A model generated the notes under the pieces. That model was not told the DNA's origin and did no database searches. It worked only from the letters and a program-made list of their open reading frames with translations. Below are positions 41,492 to 46,875 of a DNA stretch of 46,875 nucleotides, piece by piece; within the stretch, counting starts at the first letter, position 1, and each line of letters opens with the position of its first letter. The DNA is from JAVBNN01 sp031551525 (GTDB lineage: Bacteria; Bacillota; Negativicutes; Acidaminococcales; JAISLQ01), in contig JAVBNN010000010.1 in NCBI GenBank assembly GCA_031551525.1, forward strand, positions 1 to 46,875, given 5' to 3'. The translations under genes were made by a program, and so were the position numbers.

Positions 41492-42286
41492 ATGCGAAAT
41501 TACAGTAAAGATGATGAAATACTTTACCATATAGGCCTGTCTAAAAACATGCTGAAAGGGGCCAAGTACGCTCTTTTGCCGGGTGACCCGGGGCGTGTAG
41601 AAAGCATCGCGGGGCAGTTTTCCGATTGCCGTCCGCTGTCTGCCCACCGGGAATACACCAGCTGTTTATGTTATGAAGGAAAGCTGCCTATCCTGGTCTG
41701 TTCGACCGGCATGGGCGGACCGTCTGTGGCTATTGGTCTTGAAGAACTGGCGCGCCTTGGCATTACGCATTTTATCCGCGTTGGCACGACCGGGGCCATA
41801 CAGGAAAAAGTGGCTCTCGGCGACGTTATCATCAATCATTCTGCTGTACGGCTAGATGGCACTTCTACTCACTACGCGCCCCTCAATTACCCGGCGGTGG
41901 CCTGTTTTGAAATGACCGGCAAACTGGTGCAAAGCGCCAAAGAAACCCAAATACCCTACCACCTCGGCGTGTCCTTGTCGTCCGATACATTCTGGCCGGG
42001 ACAGGAACGCTACGACAGCTTCACCGGCTATGTGCTGCCGGAACTGAAGGGCTCGCTCGATATGTGGCGGCAGCTTAATGTGCTCAACTGCGAGATGGAA
42101 ACAGCCACCATGTTTGTGGTGGCCAGAACGTTCGGCCTGCGCGCCGCGTCCATCTGCGGAGCGGTGGCATTGCGCACCAAGTCGGAGCAACCAGCTGGCG
42201 GAGATATCTACAAGCTGGCACAGCAGCGAATATACGCCATATTGAAAAACATGTTCGCAAAAATAGCGGAAGAGGAGATGCGCTGA
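41492..42286 (+). CDS. udp: Uridine phosphorylase
   Basis: Udp splits uridine and phosphate into uracil and ribose 1-phosphate. The 264-residue protein resembles E. coli Udp along its length: HIGLSKNML near the start, LLPGDPGRVE (phosphate site), STGMGGPS, IRVGTTGAIQ, SSDTFWPGQERYD and the ribose-binding NCEMETATMF. The ATG at 41492 follows AGGAGG at 41479. Its stop overlaps the deoB start by one base (TGATG). Ribose 1-phosphate from this step is the substrate of the next enzyme. Confidence 0.94.
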   Translation: MRNYSKDDEILYHIGLSKNMLKGAKYALLPGDPGRVESIAGQFSDCRPLSAHREYTSCLCYEGKLPILVCSTGMGGPSVAIGLEELARLGITHFIRVGTTGAIQEKVALGDVIINHSAVRLDGTSTHYAPLNYPAVACFEMTGKLVQSAKETQIPYHLGVSLSSDTFWPGQERYDSFTGYVLPELKGSLDMWRQLNVLNCEMETATMFVVARTFGLRAASICGAVALRTKSEQPAGGDIYKLAQQRIYAILKNMFAKIAEEEMR

Positions 42287-43488
42287 TGGCCAGAGCCGTT
42301 ATTTTACTGCTGGATTCTTTTGGCATAGGAGGAGCGCCGGATGCCGCTAAGTTTGGCGACACCGGGGCAGATACGTTGGGACATATTGCCAGAGAGTGTC
42401 TGGCCGCCGGGCGGCCGCTAAAACTGCCAAACATGGCGGCTATCGGACTCGAGGCGGCGGCTGCCGCCAGCAGGGGGGCGAAACTGCCCGCGTCGCTGGG
42501 TACTGGTGAAATAGCGATAAACGGAGCCTACGGCTATGCCAGTCCGGTCAGTCACGGTAAGGACACTCTGAGCGGGCACTGGGAGATGACCGGGGTGCCG
42601 GTCACCTTTGACTGGGGCTATTTTCCTGAAAAAGAAAAATGCTTCCCGAAAGAACTGGTAGAAGAACTGGTTGGCGTTTGTGGCCTGCCGGGCGTGTTGG
42701 GTGAAAAACACGCATCGGGTACGGAGATAATAAAAGAATTAGGTCTCGAACACATGAAAAGCGGCAAACCGATAATATACACTTCGGCGGATAGCGTTTT
42801 CCAGATAGCAGCTCACGAGGAAAGTTTTGGCTTGGAAAAATTGTACGTAGTATGCCAAAAAGCCTTTGCGCTGGTACAAAAATACCGTATAGCACGCGTC
42901 ATAGCGCGACCCTTTGTGGGCAATACATCGGAAGACTTCAACCGTACGGCCAATAGGCACGATTACGCAGTGCCGGCTCCCGACAAGACACTCCTTGATT
43001 TCATCTGCGAAAAAGGGGGGGCGGTCACTGCGGTGGGCAAAATATCCGATATCTTTGCCGGACGAGGTGTGACGAGCAGCTACAAGGGAAAAGACACTGC
43101 GGAACTGATGGACAGGACGCTGGCCGGGTTTGCGGAATTGCCGCAGGGCGGGCTGTTGTTTACAAATTTTGTAGACTTTGATTCTAAATATGGCCATCGA
43201 AGAGATATTTTCGGTTATGCTGACGCCCTTGAGTATGTCGACAGGCGCCTGTCAGAAATAAAGGCTCTTTTGCGGCCGGGCGACCTGGTAGTCCTTACGG
43301 CCGACCACGGTTGTGACCCAGTCTGGATAGGCAGCGATCATACCAGGGAAAATATCCCGCTACTGTTTTTCGGCCCGGCGTCTCCAGATTGTTGTCTGGG
43401 GCACAGGGAGACTTTTGCGGATATCGGTCAGACACTTGCCAAACATTTGGGACTGTCCCCCATGAAACACGGTACGGCTTGTTTCTAA
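42286..43488 (+). CDS. deoB: Phosphopentomutase
   Basis: DeoB interconverts ribose or deoxyribose 1-phosphate and 5-phosphate and feeds nucleoside sugars into central metabolism. The 400-residue alkaline-phosphatase-superfamily protein has LDSFGIGGAPDAAKFGD (metal aspartate), KDTLSGHWEMTG (with the phosphorylated threonine), and TADHGCDPVWIGSDHTREN with metal histidines. It is coupled to udp by a one-base overlap. A perfect palindromic terminator follows within six bases. Confidence 0.97.
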   Translation: MARAVILLLDSFGIGGAPDAAKFGDTGADTLGHIARECLAAGRPLKLPNMAAIGLEAAAAASRGAKLPASLGTGEIAINGAYGYASPVSHGKDTLSGHWEMTGVPVTFDWGYFPEKEKCFPKELVEELVGVCGLPGVLGEKHASGTEIIKELGLEHMKSGKPIIYTSADSVFQIAAHEESFGLEKLYVVCQKAFALVQKYRIARVIARPFVGNTSEDFNRTANRHDYAVPAPDKTLLDFICEKGGAVTAVGKISDIFAGRGVTSSYKGKDTAELMDRTLAGFAELPQGGLLFTNFVDFDSKYGHRRDIFGYADALEYVDRRLSEIKALLRPGDLVVLTADHGCDPVWIGSDHTRENIPLLFFGPASPDCCLGHRETFADIGQTLAKHLGLSPMKHGTACF

Positions 43489-43493
43489 ACAGT

Positions 43494-43525
43494 AAAAACC
43501 CGGGGGACGCGTCCCCCGGGTTTTT
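43494..43525. terminator. Bidirectional terminator between deoB and dgkA
   Basis: AAAAACCCGGGGGA and TCCCCCGGGTTTTT form a perfect 14-base-pair stem around CGCG. The palindrome is symmetric, so it carries a T run on both strands and can end deoB and dgkA transcripts. Confidence 0.95.
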
Positions 43526-43537
43526 GTTCTAGCAAAA

Positions 43538-43885
43538 TCAAATACGATTCAATAATATTAAAACAAGCTGTCCGTACAAGAGGACAAGCGCAGCAAACTG
43601 TGCGGCCGATCCCATATCTTTCGCTTTTTTTGCCAATATGTTCCAATCGGAAGTTACAAGGTCGACGATATTTTCAATAGCCGAATTGAGCAATTCCACG
43701 ATCACCGATATGCCAGCGCACAGTAAAAGGAAAGAGCGTTCAGTGTAAGTGAGCGGAAAATAGAAAGCGATCAAAAGCATGAACGCCGCCTGTCCCAGCA
43801 CTATGCGGAAAGCAACTTCGTCTTTGAAAGCTGCCGCCAAGCCGTCCAGTGAGTATTTGGTTGCTTTTCTCACATGTGAAAACAT
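43538..43885 (-). CDS. dgkA: Diacylglycerol kinase DgkA (E. coli type)
   Basis: DgkA phosphorylates diacylglycerol to phosphatidic acid in the inner membrane. The 115-residue protein has three hydrophobic helices and the family residues: AFKDEVAFR near the start, VELLNSAIENIVDL with the catalytic glutamate and asparagine, and LAKKAKDMGSAAQ. It resembles the small E. coli enzyme more than the cytosolic lipid kinases. It is the last gene of the minus-strand envelope module, 12 bases after the sensor kinase; GAGGT precedes its ATG. In diderms it recycles diacylglycerol released by phosphoglycerol transfer. Confidence 0.95.
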   Translation of the reverse strand: MFSHVRKATKYSLDGLAAAFKDEVAFRIVLGQAAFMLLIAFYFPLTYTERSFLLLCAGISVIVELLNSAIENIVDLVTSDWNILAKKAKDMGSAAQFAALVLLYGQLVLILLNRI

Positions 43886-43897
43886 TGTGTACCTCGG

Positions 43898-45196
43898 TTA
43901 TTTTTGTTTGGGTAAGATGATGACAAAAGTGCTACCAGCGTCTTTTACAGAACTTACTTCAATAGTGCCATGCTGCTTTTCTGCTATGGCGCGGGCGATA
44001 GATAAACCCAGTCCGTTGCCGCCGGTTTGACGCGAGCGCGCTTTGTCCACACGGTAAAAACGGTCAAAGATCAATTTTTGCTCGCTATCTTCGATTCCTA
44101 TGCCGGTGTCTTCGACCAGTATTTTTAATTCCGTGGTCTGCTGGTGGACAAAGACAGATACATTGCCGTTGTCTGGAGTATATTTTATCGCATTATCCAG
44201 CAAAATGTAAAGCATTTGAAACAAATCGTTTTTGTTTACCCGCCAGTATAACGGGCGGGTATGTTTCAACGCCAGCGAGATGTTTTTTTGCGCGGCCAGC
44301 GGCAGAAAATTCCGCACAGCCTGGGCGGACAACTCTGTAATATCAGTATCATCTGCTTCCGTAACGGCCGTTTCATCTAAACGGGAGAGTACCAGAAGAT
44401 TTTGCACAAGGTTGGCCATTTTCCGCACCTCGTCCTTGATAATGGCGAGCGTATCCTTGCTTTCACTTGACAGGTGGTTTTCCCGGTCGGCCAGTAGAAC
44501 TTCTGTCCCGGTAAGAGTGACGCTCAGCGGAGTTCGCAATTCGTGGGAGGCGTCCGTTATAAAGCGTTTTTGCCGTTCCAAGGCTTCTTCGATAGGGATC
44601 ATGGCTTTGTTGGCCGCTATGCGACCGAAGCGGGAGAGCATGTAGATAAAGAACATACCTGCCAGAAAAGAAAAAAGCAGCATTTTTTTAAACATATCGA
44701 TAATCGAAGTGATATCTTTTCCAACGTAAATCGTGCCGAGGTGTTTTCCGTTATCTACTATGGTTTTTTCCACTAACAGTATACGGTGATGTATACCGTT
44801 GAACTTGCAGGAAAAGATCTTGGGCTCTGGTATGCCGTTGCTTTTTTCTATTTCGTGGATGGCCCACTTGTGTATCTCGTTAGGCAGGGCGGTCAGATGA
44901 AAAAACTCGCCGGACGGCATCTTGATGATGGAAAACATCCTCAGCGCGTTCTGTATCTCTTCGTTGGAGGCGCTTTCCTCCGGATGATTGTATTGTTCGG
45001 CAAAGGCGCCGTTTTTTTGCAGAAGCGGCAGGTGTTCGCTTTTCTCCTCCTGGGCAAAAGCCATTATTTCAGCTTTTTCCTCATCATACAAAAACCAAGC
45101 GGAAGAAGCAAAAAGCACAACCGCAAATAAGGCCAGGGCGGCCGCGGTAACCGCTGTGTAGTATCTGGTAAGCGAACGGCGGGTTTCTTCAAACAT
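43898..45196 (-). CDS. Membrane sensor histidine kinase
   Basis: The 432-residue protein has a first membrane helix (about 12-37), an extracytoplasmic region of some 120 residues, a second helix near 170-190, then HisKA with the phospho-histidine in TDASHELRTPLS (about 217) and an ATPase domain ending in TGIGI and GGNGLGLSIA. I see no HAMP or PAS domain between the second helix and HisKA. The sensor region has no family I recognise. It overlaps the response regulator gene by eight bases, so the two are translated together. Confidence 0.94.
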   Translation of the reverse strand: MFEETRRSLTRYYTAVTAAALALFAVVLFASSAWFLYDEEKAEIMAFAQEEKSEHLPLLQKNGAFAEQYNHPEESASNEEIQNALRMFSIIKMPSGEFFHLTALPNEIHKWAIHEIEKSNGIPEPKIFSCKFNGIHHRILLVEKTIVDNGKHLGTIYVGKDITSIIDMFKKMLLFSFLAGMFFIYMLSRFGRIAANKAMIPIEEALERQKRFITDASHELRTPLSVTLTGTEVLLADRENHLSSESKDTLAIIKDEVRKMANLVQNLLVLSRLDETAVTEADDTDITELSAQAVRNFLPLAAQKNISLALKHTRPLYWRVNKNDLFQMLYILLDNAIKYTPDNGNVSVFVHQQTTELKILVEDTGIGIEDSEQKLIFDRFYRVDKARSRQTGGNGLGLSIARAIAEKQHGTIEVSSVKDAGSTFVIILPKQK

Positions 45197-45869
45197 TTTT
45201 TTCCTCCCAGCGGTAACCTACCGAGCGGATATTGTGGATAAATACCTTGCCAGGGATTTTTTCCAATTTTTTACGAACCAGTTTCATGTAAGCGTCAAGG
45301 GAATTGCTGGTGATGTCTTTATCACTGCCCCACACGCGGTCGAGCAAAAGTTCTCTTTCCAGCACCTGCCCGTGGTTGCGGGCCAATATTTCCGCTAGCT
45401 GAAATTCCCGCGCAGTCATTTGTATCTTCAAATCAAGACAGCTCACCGTATGTTCGAGACAGTCGAATGCACAGCTGTCGACCCGGAACACCTCATGCTG
45501 GAAAGATTTGCTGGCCCTTCTGCTCAAAGCGTTTATCCGGGCATACAATTCATCGAACTCGAACGGCTTTGTGAGGTAGTCATCCGCGCCGCAATCAAGG
45601 CCGGTTATCTTGTCGGCAAGCGTGGTGCGAGCAGTAAGCATGATGATAGCGCCCTGATAGCCGTTGTTGCGCAACGAGCGACAGGCCGCTACTCCGTCCT
45701 TGCCTGGCAGCATCCAGTCTAGCACGAGCACATCGTAATCTTCCTGTTGGGCGTAAAATTCTATTTCGTCGCCCGTATCTATCCAGTCTATCTCTACATC
45801 ACGGCTGCGAAAAAGCTTTTGCAGGAAGTGACCGAGTCGGGCGTCGTCTTCCGCCAGTAGTATTTTCAT
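45189..45869 (-). CDS. OmpR/PhoB-family response regulator
   Basis: The 226-residue protein has a receiver domain (about 1-120) with the acidic AEDD pocket, phospho-aspartate in LVLDWMLPGKDG near residue 52, and KPFEFDEL, followed by a winged-helix DNA-binding domain (about 130-226) with NHGQVLERELLLDRVWG and YMKLVRKKLE. The ATG at 45869 follows CCGGAGG. It sits 19 bases downstream of the sulfatase gene on the same strand. Its target genes are unknown, but autoregulation of this operon is likely. Confidence 0.95.
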   Translation of the reverse strand: MKILLAEDDARLGHFLQKLFRSRDVEIDWIDTGDEIEFYAQQEDYDVLVLDWMLPGKDGVAACRSLRNNGYQGAIIMLTARTTLADKITGLDCGADDYLTKPFEFDELYARINALSRRASKSFQHEVFRVDSCAFDCLEHTVSCLDLKIQMTAREFQLAEILARNHGQVLERELLLDRVWGSDKDITSNSLDAYMKLVRKKLEKIPGKVFIHNIRSVGYRWEEKNV

Positions 45870-45888
45870 GATTTTCCTCCGGACGCCT

Positions 45889-46875
45889 TTACTTTGCGTT
45901 TTTTTCTTTTAGCAGCCCGTCCTGGTAGATGTTACTAGCGCCCTGATACCAGGCCAGGGCTTCTCTGAGCGCCTCCGGGTCGTTAGCTATGCGAGTGTAA
46001 TTGCTGCTTTCCATGTCCTCTACCCGATAAGTAACGGCCTGTTGCCGGGGTTTTAATATAACCAGCTTGTCGCCCCTTATATAACCAAGGTTTTGGTAAG
46101 TGCTGATAAATACTCGTTCCCGGCCCGCTTCCAGTTGGGCCATATCGTAACCGAAAAACTTTGAGTCATAGGAAAACCCCAGCATGCCTAAAAGAGTGGG
46201 CGGCAGGTCTATCTGGCTCATCAGGCGGGTATTTTGGCCAGGTTCTATCAGTTTGGGTGCAAATATCATTAACGGTATATGATATTTGTTTACCGGCAGA
46301 TCAACCTTGCCGGCAGAGTTAGACTGATGGTCGGCGACAATGACAAAGACCGTATTGTCAAACCAGGGCTTGGAGCGGGCTTTTTCTATAAAGTCGCCGA
46401 TCGCCCAGTCGGTATATTTGACGGCGCCCGGCCGTCCACCCGGAGATGGTATGTCTATCCGGCCGTCCGGGTATGTGAAGGGGCTGTGGTTGGAAGTGGT
46501 CATAATCAACTGGTAGACTTTCTCTCCCGCCGCCGTGCGCTTATCAAGATCATCCAGCGCATGCTTGAAAATGATCTCATCAGCCACGCCCCAGACATTT
46601 TCAAAGTAAACGTCCTTACTGGGGAGGTCTGTGCGGTCGGCCACCAGGTAGCCGTTTTCAGCGAAAAAAGCATTCATATTGTCAAAGTAGCCATAACCGC
46701 CGTAAATAAATTCAGTTGTGTAATTCTTTTCCCGCAGGACGCTGCCTAAAGTGAAAAGACCATTATAATCGGGGCGGCGCAAGATTGACTGGCCGGGCGT
46801 CGGTGGAACAGACAGAGAGAGCGCCTCGAGGCCGCGTACTGTACGGGTGCCGGTGGCGTACACACTGGTAAAAAA
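45889..46875 (-). CDS. LTA-synthase-like sulfatase family / phosphoglycerol transferase, 5'-truncated
   Basis: The frame is open through the right edge, so the N-terminal membrane helices and the true start lie outside the window. About 328 residues of the extracytoplasmic alkaline-phosphatase-like domain are visible. They include ATGTRTVRGLEAL near the edge, TTSNHSPF, and VFVIVADHQSNSAGK, which holds the metal aspartate and histidine. DLPPTLLGMLG follows. This family (LtaS, MdoB/OpgB and related proteins) transfers glycerol phosphate from phosphatidylglycerol and releases diacylglycerol. The co-located dgkA fits that reaction. The actual acceptor is unknown. Confidence 0.88.
   Translation of the reverse strand, partial: FFTSVYATGTRTVRGLEALSLSVPPTPGQSILRRPDYNGLFTLGSVLREKNYTTEFIYGGYGYFDNMNAFFAENGYLVADRTDLPSKDVYFENVWGVADEIIFKHALDDLDKRTAAGEKVYQLIMTTSNHSPFTYPDGRIDIPSPGGRPGAVKYTDWAIGDFIEKARSKPWFDNTVFVIVADHQSNSAGKVDLPVNKYHIPLMIFAPKLIEPGQNTRLMSQIDLPPTLLGMLGFSYDSKFFGYDMAQLEAGRERVFISTYQNLGYIRGDKLVILKPRQQAVTYRVEDMESSNYTRIANDPEALREALAWYQGASNIYQDGLLKEKNAK

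Noticed and set aside
1..46875. CRISPR arrays, transposases, prophage genes, tRNA or rRNA genes
   Set aside because: I saw no regularly spaced direct repeats, transposase or integrase motifs, and no clover-leaf or rRNA consensus by eye. This was not a computed scan.

Overview
The window looks like chromosomal backbone of a low-to-mid GC member of the Firmicutes, most likely a diderm Negativicutes (Veillonellaceae/Acidaminococcaceae-like). Firmicutes traits are the T-box leaders, the SepF/DivIVA/ylm division cluster, PrkC/PrpC signalling with PASTA repeats, RNase Y, PyrR and a Bacillus-type SOS box. Diderm traits are an E. coli-type DgkA next to an LTA-synthase/phosphoglycerol-transferase-like sulfatase. 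The assignment is an inference from gene content. TTG and GTG starts with good Shine-Dalgarno sites are frequent.

Layout. 1-10543 (+): a translation/signalling run, priA (5' end cut off)-def-fmt-DUF116-rsmB-rlmN-FHA-prpC-prkC-rsgA-rpe, mostly with overlapping or abutting genes. 10547-15894 (+): a promoter and an FMN riboswitch with terminator, then ribD-ribE-ribBA-ribH, and with no visible terminator a sirtuin and hslO (Hsp33). 15899-19149 (+): recA under a promoter carrying a LexA-type box, recX, rny. 19258-19449 (-): rpmB. 19546-25314 (+): recG, a VTT/DedA-like membrane protein, then a FIST-domain sensor with a soluble hybrid histidine kinase.

25382-26880 (-): an aminotransferase behind a T-box whose specifier reads GCC (alanine). 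26920-28585 (+): an SGNH hydrolase and a membrane-anchored metallophosphoesterase, with a convergent 4-OT tautomerase (-) overlapping the end. 28922-36087 (+): a B12-binding radical SAM protein, then the ylm-like division cluster pgeF-yggS-sepF-proC-ylmH-divIVA and a histidine phosphatase. 36084-41335 (+): a strong promoter, an ileS T-box (specifier ATC) with an unusual long-range stem, ileS, then lspA-rluD-pyrR. 41492-43488 (+): udp-deoB nucleoside salvage. 43538-46875 (-): an envelope module read right to left: LTA-synthase-like sulfatase (5' end cut off)-response regulator-sensor kinase-dgkA.

Most of the window is well-known housekeeping biology and I see no CRISPR array, transposon, prophage, rRNA or tRNA. 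The places most likely to repay a second look are the FIST/hybrid-kinase pair, the sulfatase/two-component/DgkA module, the alanine T-box aminotransferase, the altered HIGH motif of IleRS together with its expanded T-box leader, the missing canonical start codon of rny, and the FMN-riboswitch operon that runs into sirtuin and Hsp33.
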